DNA of 64,000 nt. It comes from JAGXLC01 sp964461045 (GTDB lineage Bacteria > Bacteroidota > Bacteroidia > Bacteroidales > UBA12077). Position numbers and translations under genes: made by a program. This document shows, one piece after another, positions 1-8,189 of this stretch. Each line of letters starts with the position of its first letter. Within the stretch, counting starts at the first letter, position 1. The notes beneath the pieces are model-generated. The model saw nothing but the letters and a program-made list of their open reading frames with translations. It did no database searches and was not told the DNA's origin. Location of the stretch: assembly GCA_964461045.1 (NCBI GenBank), contig CAYWSJ010000002.1:1-64000 (forward strand), written 5' to 3'.

Positions 1-998
1 AGAATATTAATCAATCTGCTATATTCTTTTGCATTTTTTACATTATTATTTTTAATTGCTTTCTTCTGATTTTTTTCTAGTTTATTTTTTAAGCTCATTA
101 ATTCTTTTCGCTTAAGTTCTTCTTTTAATTTGAAAGCAACTGCTGATCTATAATTACTGTTTCCTTTTAATTTAATCAGATCTTTTGAATATCCTTTGTT
201 GTTTTTATTAGCAATCTTAAAAACAGGTACATTCCATTGTTTATAATTGGCAGGCTTTACAATTTCGACTAATTCTTTATTTAAAACCTTTTCTTTTTTT
301 TCAGGAGCAACAGGAGATTTAATTTTTTTCAGTCTTTCAGGCTGGTCAATATTAATTTTTAAGGCTGAATCTTTCACTGATTCATAAATAAGTGCTGCTT
401 CTCCGTCTTTTAGCCATTTAAGCTCTTTTATATTAGGAATATTGCTGTTTAGCTTATTTTTTGTTCCTTTATTTAAATTATAACTAAAAAGGTTGTATTT
501 ATTCTCTTTTTTGGTAACATATAGCATTATATCTTTAGGTGGTGACAGCCAGAAGTTTTCTGCATTTGAATTAATTTGCTGTAACTGTTTTTTATTTAAG
601 TCATAAAAATAAAAACCTTCATACTTTCCCTGCTCGTTTTCTTCTTTATTAAGTTTCTTTAAATTAAAAAGAATATAATCCTGTTCCCATTTTAATTTAG
701 TTTTCCACTGAGAAGGCCAGTTATCTAAAGTTTTTAAGTTAAGTATTTCTTCCAGCTCATGAGTTTGAAGGTTATAAGTGTACAATTTTACTTCCTTATA
801 AGCAGTTTTTTGTTTTTTGTTTTTATTAAATAAAGGATTGTAAAGGATTTCAAACCCTTTAAAAAATGCTATTTGTTTTTTTTCAGGATCATAGGTAGCC
901 TTACCATATTGTTCTTCCACATTAGGTGTAGATTCGTAGCATCCTGTTGTCAGAATTGCTAATATGAATATTAATAAAAGGATTGATCTTTTTTTCAT
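1..998 (-). CDS. Lipoprotein, propeller-like, partial (C-terminus off window)
   Basis: Reading from the ATG complement at 996-998, the frame stays open to the left edge (about 332 codons), so the C-terminus lies outside the window. It begins with a basic, hydrophobic signal ending in a lipobox (LTTGC, Cys at about residue 20), which predicts a lipoprotein. Residues 30-220 contain repeated stretches such as YDLNKKQLQQI and FSYNLNKGTKNKL. These look like strands of a TolB/WD40-like propeller that reads out labelled quantities, but I cannot assign a family. The last visible ~70 residues are Lys/Glu-rich and probably helical. The gene lies 42 bp downstream of another lipoprotein gene on the same strand, so the two may be cotranscribed. 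Function unknown. Confidence 0.75.
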   Translation of the reverse strand, partial: MKKRSILLLIFILAILTTGCYESTPNVEEQYGKATYDPEKKQIAFFKGFEILYNPLFNKNKKQKTAYKEVKLYTYNLQTHELEEILNLKTLDNWPSQWKTKLKWEQDYILFNLKKLNKEENEQGKYEGFYFYDLNKKQLQQINSNAENFWLSPPKDIMLYVTKKENKYNLFSYNLNKGTKNKLNSNIPNIKELKWLKDGEAALIYESVKDSALKINIDQPERLKKIKSPVAPEKKEKVLNKELVEIVKPANYKQWNVPVFKIANKNNKGYSKDLIKLKGNSNYRSAVAFKLKEELKRKELMSLKNKLEKNQKKAIKNNNVKNAKEYSRLINI

Positions 999-1040
999 AG
1001 AATTTTTTCCCTATTTTGGTCTTAATCAGGTTTCAAGGTA

Positions 1041-1622
1041 TTAATTTGTTACCATTGATAAAATAATTAATGTCGAAAATGCCTTGGAAATTACTTCTTT
1101 TTTTTCGTCCATTAGCTTGTAATCATCTATGGTATAGCCTTTTGTTTTTAATTTATCCAGAAATTTTTGTTCTTCTTTTTTAACTTCATCTTCTGTACCA
1201 GTCATTTTCTTCATTTTGATAGCTGTAAAATTCATCCCTGCACTCATTATAAAATCATTTAATTGTGCGATGTTTTCAATGTCTTTTTTACACTTGTCAA
1301 AATTCTCAAATCCTTCCTGTTTCATTATCTTCTGTATTTCTTCCTTATCAGGAGTACCATCTATCTTCTTTTTATATTGAATAATATCATCGCAGACCTT
1401 CCCTAATTTTTCCCATCTCTCCGGCAAGAAAATATTTTCACCATCAGGTAGTTTTTTCCCAAACTTATCTATTATTTTCTTGGGTATGGTTGCTTCTTTT
1501 TCTTCTTTTTCAGTTTTTTCCTGTTTTATGTTTTCTTCTTTTTCTTTAGATTTTTCTGATCCACAACCTGAAACAAACAGAACGAACAGAGATAAAATAA
1601 AAATCGAAGTTGTTCTTTTCAT
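1041..1622 (-). CDS. Hypothetical small lipoprotein
   Basis: The 193-residue product has an N-terminal signal and a clear lipobox (VSGCGS, Cys at residue 20), so it is probably a lipid-anchored periplasmic or outer-membrane protein. Residues 22-50 are a Lys/Glu-rich linker typical of Bacteroidota lipoproteins. The rest is charged and probably helical, with Cys residues near 77, 111 and 127 that I cannot link to a motif. A strong Shine-Dalgarno-like AGGAGG lies just upstream of the ATG, which is uncommon in this phylum and supports the start. The next gene downstream is another lipoprotein. I do not recognise the family. Confidence 0.7.
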   Translation of the reverse strand: MKRTTSIFILSLFVLFVSGCGSEKSKEKEENIKQEKTEKEEKEATIPKKIIDKFGKKLPDGENIFLPERWEKLGKVCDDIIQYKKKIDGTPDKEEIQKIMKQEGFENFDKCKKDIENIAQLNDFIMSAGMNFTAIKMKKMTGTEDEVKKEEQKFLDKLKTKGYTIDDYKLMDEKKEVISKAFSTLIILSMVTN

Positions 1623-1753
1623 ATGCTTATCCTCCTGATGTATGATTTATTAATGAAATGGATATAAAATTAACGAAAAAATATTTATATTTCAATATTA
1701 TAAACGGATTAAACATTTTATGATTTCTTGAATCCAAAAACAAATTTATAGTT

Positions 1754-3043
1754 ATGTTATATTTTGAAAAAGAACAGTCTTTTGCTCATAAGATGGATAA
1801 AAAAGATTCCTTATCAACATTTCGTGACAGGTTTTATATTCCCGGCGGAACTATCTACATGGATGGAAACTCGCTGGGTCTTCTCTCTAAGGATGCAGAA
1901 TATTCAGTTACAAGAATTTTAAATGAATGGCGAGATCTGGCCATTAAGGGTTGGTTGCAGGGAAAAACACCCTGGTTTTATTTTGCAGAGGAAATTGGCA
2001 AAAAGACAGCAAACCTGGTTGGTGCTAACCCAGAGGAGTTGATTATGACAGGAACTACAACAGTTAATATACATTCCTTAATAAGTTCTTTTTATAAGCC
2101 TGAAGATAAGAGAACAAAAATATTAGCTGATGAACTGAATTTCCCCTCAGATATTTATGCCTTGAAGGGACAATTAAAGCTAAAGGGTTTTCATCCGGAA
2201 AAAGATCTGGTTTTAGTTCCTTCAGAAGATGGATATCTTTTAGATGAAGAGGATATTGTAAATCTGATGACCGATGAAGTTGCTGTTGCTTTTTTGCCTT
2301 CTGTTTTATACAGGAGCGGACAGTTGCTGGATATGAAATATTTAACCCAGAAAGCTCATGAAAAAGGCATTCTGATTGGTTTTGATTGCAGCCATTCAGC
2401 AGGATTAGTTCCTCACAAATTTAGTGAATGGGGAATTGATTTTGCTGTTTTTTGCAGTTATAAATATTTAAATGGCGGACCGGGATGTTCTGCTTTTTTA
2501 TATGTAAACGAGAAACACTTTGGCAAAGAACCCTTATTGGCTGGCTGGTTTGGGAATAACAAAGAAACACAGTTTGATATGTCTCTTGTTTTTGATCCGG
2601 CTCAAAATGCAGGTGCCTGGCAGATTTCCTCCCCGGGAATACTCGGTAGTGCACCAATGGAAGGCAGTATCAATCTGATAAATGAAGCCGGGATAAAAAA
2701 GATACGGGAAAAATCAAAACAGTTAACCTCTTATTTAGTATTTCTGATACAGGAATATCTTGGTGGAGAGCCTTATTCATTCAGGATAGTAAGTCCGGAG
2801 AATCCTGAAAGAAGAAGCGGGCATATCGCAATTACACGTGACCAGGAACTTTTTCGCATCAATGAGGCACTGAAAAGTAAGGGAGTTGTCCCGGATTTTC
2901 GTCCACCAAGCCTGATTCGTTTAGCTCCTTCTCCATTGTACAATAGTTATGAGGACGTATGGAAGGTAGTACAATACTTAAAAGAAATTGTTGATAAAGA
3001 AGAGTACACATCTTTTTCATCACAAAGAGATGCTATTTCTTAA
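1754..3043 (+). CDS. kynU: Kynureninase
   Basis: This PLP enzyme of the aspartate aminotransferase fold hydrolyses L-kynurenine (or 3-hydroxykynurenine) to anthranilate (or 3-hydroxyanthranilate) and alanine in tryptophan breakdown. The 429-residue length is normal for the family. Diagnostic blocks are the N-terminal IYMDGNSLGLL, the PLP-site DCSHSAG, and SYKYLNGGPG, in which Lys237 is the expected Schiff-base lysine. The C-terminal FRPPSLIRLAPSPLYNSYED is also typical. No other kynurenine-pathway gene (kynA, kynB, haaO) is nearby, so the gene appears monocistronic and ends at a strong terminator shared with the convergent hsp20 gene. Identification is firm at family level. Confidence 0.93.
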   Translation: MLYFEKEQSFAHKMDKKDSLSTFRDRFYIPGGTIYMDGNSLGLLSKDAEYSVTRILNEWRDLAIKGWLQGKTPWFYFAEEIGKKTANLVGANPEELIMTGTTTVNIHSLISSFYKPEDKRTKILADELNFPSDIYALKGQLKLKGFHPEKDLVLVPSEDGYLLDEEDIVNLMTDEVAVAFLPSVLYRSGQLLDMKYLTQKAHEKGILIGFDCSHSAGLVPHKFSEWGIDFAVFCSYKYLNGGPGCSAFLYVNEKHFGKEPLLAGWFGNNKETQFDMSLVFDPAQNAGAWQISSPGILGSAPMEGSINLINEAGIKKIREKSKQLTSYLVFLIQEYLGGEPYSFRIVSPENPERRSGHIAITRDQELFRINEALKSKGVVPDFRPPSLIRLAPSPLYNSYEDVWKVVQYLKEIVDKEEYTSFSSQRDAIS

Positions 3044-3066
3044 AGAATCCGGATACATAAAATAAT

Positions 3067-3096
3067 AAAAGAGGCTGCCAAATGACAGCCTCTTTT
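3067..3096. terminator. Bidirectional rho-independent terminator between kynU and hsp20
   Basis: An inverted repeat pairs GAGGCTG with CAGCCTC around an 8-base loop, flanked by A-runs on the left and T-runs on the right. It can therefore terminate transcription from kynU on the plus strand and from hsp20 on the minus strand, whose stop codons both flank it. Confidence 0.85.
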
Positions 3097-3113
3097 TAAG
3101 TTAATGAACAGAA

Positions 3114-3566
3114 TTATGATATCTCAATTGAGCGATTGCTGTTTTTTATCAATTCTGATTTTTTGGGAATATTAATCCTCAAAATTCCATCATTATAATG
3201 TGCCTTTATATTATCCTTATCTACCTTATCAGATAATTTAAAGGATCTTCTGAATTTGTTGAAATTAAATTCTCTCATTAATGATTTCTTATTTTCTCCT
3301 TCAGAGTCCTCTTTTTCCAAAGAAATAACAAGTAAGTTTTCTTTTAATTCAATATTGAAATCCGATTTTTTAAATCCAGGTACAGCAATTTCTATATCAA
3401 ATTCTTTTTCTTTTTCCACAATATTTGCTGGTGGTACAGCAAAATACTGGTTGCAGTCATAATTGTTTTCACTGTTGAAAACCTGGTCTAACAATTCAGA
3501 AAATGGATTGTTGCTCTCTTCCATATTTCTTCTTAATCCTGGTCTGTAAGTTCTAAGTAGTGTCAT
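3114..3566 (-). CDS. Hsp20/alpha-crystallin small heat shock protein
   Basis: This is an ATP-independent holdase chaperone that binds unfolding proteins in the cytoplasm. The 150-residue protein has a short N-terminal arm, then an alpha-crystallin domain from about residue 45. The domain shows the typical IAVPGFKKSDFNIE block and the later hydrophobic block YNDGILRINIPKK. The C-terminal IEI matches the IxI motif that docks into neighbouring subunits during oligomer assembly. The gene stands alone, convergent with kynU, with a 222-bp upstream region in which I found no recognisable heat-shock operator (no CIRCE element). Confidence 0.92.
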   Translation of the reverse strand: MTLLRTYRPGLRRNMEESNNPFSELLDQVFNSENNYDCNQYFAVPPANIVEKEKEFDIEIAVPGFKKSDFNIELKENLLVISLEKEDSEGENKKSLMREFNFNKFRRSFKLSDKVDKDNIKAHYNDGILRINIPKKSELIKNSNRSIEIS

Positions 3567-3738
3567 AGCTTTTGTTTTTTATTGTTATTATTTAGATTAA
3601 ATTAATTTTTTAATTTATTTATGATGATTAGGTCAACTTATATGCCAAATGTATTTTTAAGTAACTTTGGCTGCACGAGGATAATTTTAATGACAAATTG
3701 GCCTATTCCTAAATTAAAGGACTGCCTATTTGTCGCAA

Positions 3739-3772
3739 TTTGGGTTAAATTATGAGGATATTCATACTTTTG
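3739..3772 (+). promoter_or_regulatory. Candidate Bacteroidetes-type promoter for trmD
   Basis: A perfect -7 element TACTTTTG (3765-3772, consensus TAnnTTTG) is preceded by TTTG at 3739-3742 with a 22-base spacer, slightly longer than the usual 19-21. Transcription would start about 10 bases before the trmD ATG. Confidence 0.5.
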
Positions 3773-3788
3773 CATAAAAAGAAAGAAG

Positions 3789-4475
3789 ATGAGGATAGAT
3801 ATCATAACAGGATTACCGGATTTGTTGCAAAGTCCGCTGAATCAGTCAATAATACAAAGAGCACAGGAGCGGGAACTGGTAGAAATAGTAGTGCATAATC
3901 TGCGTGATTATTCCAGCGATAAACACAAAAGCATTGATGATTATGCCTTTGGCGGAGGTGCAGGAATGGTTATGAGCATAGAACCAATTGATAGGGCCAT
4001 TCAAAAATTAAAATCAGAAAGAGATTACGATGAGATTATTTATACGAGTCCTGATGGACAACCTTATGAACAGAAGGAAGCAAATCGCATGGCTACCTTA
4101 GGAAACATAATTATTCTTTGTGGCCATTATAAAGGGATTGATCAGAGAGTAAGGGATCATTTGATTACCAGAGAAATCTCAATCGGGGATTATGTCCTTA
4201 CAGGGGGAGAATTAGCAGCGGCAGTAATTGTTGATAGTATAGTTCGTCTTTTACCCGGTGTAATTAATGATGAAACCTCTGCTCTTACTGATTCTTTCCA
4301 GGATAATATGCTTGCTCCGCCCATGTATACACGGCCTGCTAATTATAAAGGCTGGAAAGTCCCTGATATTCTTTTATCAGGAAATTTTCCGGAAATTGAA
4401 AAATGGCGTGAGGAGAAAGCCCTGGAAAGAACAAAAAAGTTAAGACCTGATTTGCTGGACGGAGATGAGGAATAG
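3789..4475 (+). CDS. trmD: tRNA (guanine-N1-)-methyltransferase
   Basis: TrmD transfers methyl from S-adenosylmethionine to N1 of G37, next to the anticodon of a subset of tRNAs, preventing +1 frameshifting. The 228-residue protein is the normal length. It shows the N-terminal RIDIITGLPDLL, the SPOUT deep-trefoil-knot signatures ILCGHYKGIDQR and ISIGDYVLTGGELAA, and the catalytic-region block that ends in RPANYKGWKVPDILLSGNF. In many bacteria trmD sits with rpsP, rimM and rplS. Here it is alone, between a probable promoter and a terminator, which is common in Bacteroidota. The assignment is secure. Confidence 0.96.
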   Translation: MRIDIITGLPDLLQSPLNQSIIQRAQERELVEIVVHNLRDYSSDKHKSIDDYAFGGGAGMVMSIEPIDRAIQKLKSERDYDEIIYTSPDGQPYEQKEANRMATLGNIIILCGHYKGIDQRVRDHLITREISIGDYVLTGGELAAAVIVDSIVRLLPGVINDETSALTDSFQDNMLAPPMYTRPANYKGWKVPDILLSGNFPEIEKWREEKALERTKKLRPDLLDGDEE

Positions 4476-4499
4476 TTCAGGCTAAAGAAAACTATTAAA

Positions 4500-4530
4500 A
4501 AAGGCGCAAAGTTTGTTTCTTTGCGCCTTT
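4500..4530. terminator. Bidirectional terminator between trmD and amidase
   Basis: A 12-bp perfect stem (AAAGGCGCAAAG paired with CTTTGCGCCTTT) around a 7-base T-rich loop, with A-rich and T-rich flanks. It sits between the convergent trmD and amidase genes and can serve both. Confidence 0.85.
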
Positions 4531-4549
4531 AAATAAAATAATCCACTCA

Positions 4550-5509
4550 TTACTCCGGTTTGTAATTGCCATCAAACTTTTCAGGATGTTTGTCTTCAAA
4601 AGAAGTGGCTTTTTGAAAAGCATTTGCCAGTTCAAGGGGAGAACCTTCATCATANNNNNNNNNNNNNNNNNNNNNNNNNNNNNNNNNNNNNNNNNNNNNN
4701 NNNNNNNNNNNNNNNNNNNNNNNNNNNNNNNNNNNNNNNNNNNNNNNNNNNNNNGTTTTTTCTTCAAACCATACATCACCCATGGCCAGGGCCCCAAGAG
4801 AAAGCTTTGCAATGAGTACAGCTCCTGCTTCATCAAGTTTATTTACTATTGTTGCATTTTCCTGGAATTGTTGCTCTTTAAACGGAGCTGCTCCCCATGT
4901 AGTTTTGTATCCTTTAACACTTACCAGGTCTTTCAGGCCGTAAGGAATTCCATGTAACTGACCCCTGTATTTTCCCTTGCTTAGTTCTTCATCTGCTTTC
5001 CTGGCTTGCTTCATAGCTCTCTCTTCAGTGAGGGTTATGAGACAATTTAATGTATCACTATATTTCTTTAGTCTCTTAAGATATAGTTTGGTAAGTTCAA
5101 CAGAGGTAATTTCCCTGTTTTTGATCAAGTTTGCTAACTCCGGGACAGAATAAAAAGCCAGTTTGTTGATATCTTTTGGTACTGAATTCTTACCCGGCAT
5201 ATCCCATTTAATTGGTTTTTGAGCTATCTGGATCTGCTCTCCTGATGGAACAGGATTAAAATGCAGGGCGTAAGGTGTTTTGTTGGGAAGATTTACCTCC
5301 CTTATTTTGTCAAAACTTTTTCTTTGACTCAATAGACCGTCTGTCATAGAATCTTTTTCAGATTCATCAAATTGAAGATTAATCAGCTTTTCTGCATGGC
5401 TGATATCTTTTTTTGTAATTTTTTGTTCTTCTTTGTTGTCTTTCTGCTTGCAGGCAAAAGAAAATAAAATAAGCAGAAACAGGATGAATAGATTTTTAAT
5501 TTTTCTCAT
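4550..5509 (-). CDS. Amidase-signature lipoprotein, interrupted by assembly gap
   Basis: The N-terminus (MRKIKNLF...) carries a signal peptide with a probable lipobox (FSFAC, Cys at residue 20). A long linker is followed by the start of an amidase-signature domain. The block GIPYGLKDLVSVKGYKTTWG contains the catalytic lysine of the Ser-Ser-Lys triad, and AVLIAKLSLGALA follows. The reading then enters the 100-N gap. After the gap only a 34-residue C-terminal tail remains (YDEGSPLELANAF...), typical of the end of amidase-family proteins. The serine-rich part with the other catalytic residues is missing. Family members usually exceed 480 residues, so the true gap is probably several hundred bases rather than 100. 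That both sides share a frame across 100 Ns is coincidence. The family hydrolyses amide bonds; substrate unknown. Confidence 0.75.
   Translation of the reverse strand: MRKIKNLFILFLLILFSFACKQKDNKEEQKITKKDISHAEKLINLQFDESEKDSMTDGLLSQRKSFDKIREVNLPNKTPYALHFNPVPSGEQIQIAQKPIKWDMPGKNSVPKDINKLAFYSVPELANLIKNREITSVELTKLYLKRLKKYSDTLNCLITLTEERAMKQARKADEELSKGKYRGQLHGIPYGLKDLVSVKGYKTTWGAAPFKEQQFQENATIVNKLDEAGAVLIAKLSLGALAMGDVWFEEKXXXXXXXXXXXXXXXXXXXXXXXXXXXXXXXXXXYDEGSPLELANAFQKATSFEDKHPEKFDGNYKPE
4655..4754. other. Assembly gap (100 N)
   Basis: Exactly 100 undetermined bases, the conventional placeholder for a gap of unknown length. The flanking sequences do not overlap each other, and the interrupted amidase lacks the middle of its catalytic domain, so real sequence is missing here. 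Confidence 0.98.
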
Positions 5510-5531
5510 AGTGTATAATTTAATGGTATTG

Positions 5532-6500
5532 TTATTTTTTTCTTCCTTTTCCGGAATCTGTGATTTCTAATAATTCAAGCGGATAGGGACTGAGGAAGGT
5601 TTGTCTGAGCAAGTATTCTGTTTTAAACCTGAGTGCCCATGAATGCAATAACTTAAACAAAACTTTTAATGGTATTCTTTCGTCGCGATACTCTTCTATT
5701 GAATCCAGGAATAATTTTTTTTCATCCGATTCCAGTTCGCCGGAAACATAACCCAGTGCATGCTGCAGCATATTAATCCAGTTTGTAAATTTGGGAGGTT
5801 TGCTTAAAAGTGATTGCAGTGTTTTTTCATAATTTATCAATATCTCATCAATATTTGATTTATTATAACCAGCAGTAATGTTTCCCAGTTTTCTCATTTT
5901 TTCCTGGTTATAGGCCATAAAGAGCAGTTTGTTGTTAGTATGAAAATCAATAAGTGCGTTTATCGTATTATTTTCTTTTACTTTTCTGAAAGAAGCCAGT
6001 GTAAATATACCAATAAGAAAATTTTCACGTATGCTGAAATTTCTTAGTCTGCCTTCATCTTCAATTGGCAGGTCGGGGTATTTTTCAAGGACTGCCTCTC
6101 CAAACATTCCTTTTCCCCTTGTGGCACCCATTTGATCCTCTTTGCCATCGTATATTTTAACGCTGCTAAGTCCGCAGGAGGGAGAACGATGTTTTAAGAT
6201 AAAACCGTCTATATCGCCCGTATTGTCAAGAAATTCTTTGGTGAATCTTTGCATCTCGTTTGTGACATCATTCCCGGTAGCAGGCTGGTACAATCTTTTC
6301 TGATTATTTTCCATAACTAATCTGACGGGTTTCCTTGGAACACCTAAACCTATTTCTTTTTCGGGACATACGGTAATGAAATCCACATATTTTTGAAGTT
6401 GATCCACAATTGCAGAATTGATTACGGAACCGTCATACCTGCAGTTTTCAAAACCAAGACATTTACTGATAATTATCTTAGGTTTTATAAAATCACTCAT
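5532..6500 (-). CDS. DUF523-DUF1722 two-domain protein (TudS-like/YbgA-like)
   Basis: Residues 1-155 form a DUF523 domain with conserved cysteines: Cys14 in SKCLGF, Cys20 in NCRYDG, Cys45 in VCPEKEIGLG and Cys109 in HRSPSCGLSS. From about residue 185 a DUF1722 (YbgA-like) domain follows, with the typical YNQEKMRKLGN and ending YPLELLE. DUF523 includes TudS, a characterised [4Fe-4S] thiouracil desulfidase, so desulfuration of thiolated nucleobases or related compounds is a reasonable inference for the N-terminal half. The role of DUF1722 is not known to me. The two domains are often fused (322 residues is a usual length). The gene is 22 bp upstream of the amidase gene on the same strand and may be cotranscribed with it. 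Confidence 0.82.
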   Translation of the reverse strand: MSDFIKPKIIISKCLGFENCRYDGSVINSAIVDQLQKYVDFITVCPEKEIGLGVPRKPVRLVMENNQKRLYQPATGNDVTNEMQRFTKEFLDNTGDIDGFILKHRSPSCGLSSVKIYDGKEDQMGATRGKGMFGEAVLEKYPDLPIEDEGRLRNFSIRENFLIGIFTLASFRKVKENNTINALIDFHTNNKLLFMAYNQEKMRKLGNITAGYNKSNIDEILINYEKTLQSLLSKPPKFTNWINMLQHALGYVSGELESDEKKLFLDSIEEYRDERIPLKVLFKLLHSWALRFKTEYLLRQTFLSPYPLELLEITDSGKGRKK

Positions 6501-6661
6501 TATTTTATTGTTTTAATTGATCTGTTAATTTACAAATTTTTTCATACAAAGAAGTTAGAACTTTTCAAACATTTTTTTTGATGCGGTTGGAAATTTGATT
6601 GATATAGGAATTTAAGATTTTAAATTATTTTTTTAGTTTTACAGGCTAAAAATTATCTGCA

Positions 6662-8188
6662 ATGAAAAAACAATTCTTTCAGAAACTATTCACCAAATTT
6701 CTTAACGTAGTAGAAAAAGTAGGGAATGCTTTACCACATCCAGCTACATTGTTTGCAATTTTTGCTATTCTGGCTTTGGTTCTTTCTTCACTTGGAGATT
6801 TGTTAAACTGGCAGGCGGTTCATCCGGCAACTGAAGAGATTATCAAACCAGTTAATTTGCTTTCAAAGGAAGGGATTCATAAAATCATTCTTAACCTGGT
6901 GGAAAACTTCACCAATTTTGCGCCTTTGGGAATTGTGCTGGTTGCTATGTTAGGTATTGGTATTGCTGAAAGAAGTGGTTTGATAGGTGCAGTAATTCGT
7001 ATGTTGGTGCTTTCTTCACCAAGAAAAACGCTTACCTTTATAATTGTTTTAGCTGGTATACTTTCCAACATCGCCAGTAATGTAGGGTATGTATTACTTG
7101 TTCCCCTTGCCGGGGTAATTTTTCATGCTGTCGGCAGGCATCCGATTGCCGGTATGGCAGCTGCTTTTGCTGGTGTTTCCGGGGGCTTTAGCGCAAATCT
7201 TATTCTTGGCACCATTGATCCTTTGCTTGCAGGTCTTTCACAGGAGGCAGCAAGGATTGTTGATCCTGCCTATGTGGTTAATCCTACAGCAAACTATTAT
7301 TTTATGGTGGCATCGACCTTCATAATTGCTCTTGCGGGTACATGGGTTACAGAAAAAATTATTATCCCGCGTCTTGGAAAATACAAAGCTGATGAAGTTG
7401 AACAGGAGAAACTTGAAAGACTTTCATCTAAAGAAAAGAAAGGTATTCTTTATGCTTTGATCACTTTTCTTTTAATTATAGGTGGAATATTGTGGGGTGT
7501 TGTACCAGAAAACGGGCTGTTAAGACCCGAAGATGGATCAATATTGAGTTCGCCTGTTATAAAAGGAATAATAACAGTTATTTTTATACTTTTTGGCTTA
7601 ACAGGTCTTGTCTATGGCATTGTTACCAAGGAATTTAAAAACGATGCCGATGTTATGAAGGGCATGGGGGAAAGCATGAAGACCCTTGCCATGTATATCG
7701 TTCTTGTGTTTTTTGCAGCACAATTTGTTGCCTATTTTAAGTGGAGTAATCTTGGTATGATCATAGCCATAAAAGGAGCGAAGGCAATAATGGCAAGTAA
7801 TTTAGGTATTATTCCTCTAATGATATTGTTTGTCCTTTTTGCCGGGTTTATAAATCTTATGATGGGCAGTGCATCCGCCAAATGGGCTATACTTGCACCA
7901 ATTTTTATACCGATGTTTATGTTTTTGGGGTATTCTCCGGAACTCTCACAGGTTGTATACCGAATCGGGGACAGTACCACCAACATAATATCTCCAATGA
8001 TGAGCTTTTTTGCACTCATTATTGCATTCATCCAGAAATATGACAGCAAAGCCGGAATTGGAACAATTATTTCCAACATGTTGCCATACACCATTGTGTT
8101 TATGCTGATATGGATAGTACTCCTTGTGATCTGGATTGTATTCGGATTACCATTGGGTCCGGATGCCGGGTTGTTCTATTCTATGTAA
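6662..8188 (+). CDS. AbgT family transporter
   Basis: This 508-residue integral membrane protein has about 11 hydrophobic segments and the AbgT-family pattern: N-terminal VGNALPHPATLFAIFAI, the block APLGIVLVAMLGIGIAERSGL, the loop SNIASNVGYVLLVPLAG, and the C-terminal GSASAKWAILAPIFIPMF and YRIGDSTTNIISPMMSFF re-entrant regions. Characterised members import p-aminobenzoyl-glutamate (E. coli AbgT) or export sulfonamides using the proton gradient (MtrF, YdaH). No abgAB hydrolase gene is adjacent, so the substrate cannot be inferred. It ends 1 base before the stop of the convergent T9SS protein gene, so the two transcripts overlap unless terminated inside coding sequence. Confidence 0.9.
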   Translation: MKKQFFQKLFTKFLNVVEKVGNALPHPATLFAIFAILALVLSSLGDLLNWQAVHPATEEIIKPVNLLSKEGIHKIILNLVENFTNFAPLGIVLVAMLGIGIAERSGLIGAVIRMLVLSSPRKTLTFIIVLAGILSNIASNVGYVLLVPLAGVIFHAVGRHPIAGMAAAFAGVSGGFSANLILGTIDPLLAGLSQEAARIVDPAYVVNPTANYYFMVASTFIIALAGTWVTEKIIIPRLGKYKADEVEQEKLERLSSKEKKGILYALITFLLIIGGILWGVVPENGLLRPEDGSILSSPVIKGIITVIFILFGLTGLVYGIVTKEFKNDADVMKGMGESMKTLAMYIVLVFFAAQFVAYFKWSNLGMIIAIKGAKAIMASNLGIIPLMILFVLFAGFINLMMGSASAKWAILAPIFIPMFMFLGYSPELSQVVYRIGDSTTNIISPMMSFFALIIAFIQKYDSKAGIGTIISNMLPYTIVFMLIWIVLLVIWIVFGLPLGPDAGLFYSM

Positions 8189-8189
8189 A

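Noticed and set aside
4495..4957. Coding frames running through the N gap other than the amidase
   Set aside because: They are open only because Ns contain no stop; their sequences match no family and lie antisense or out of frame to the amidase.
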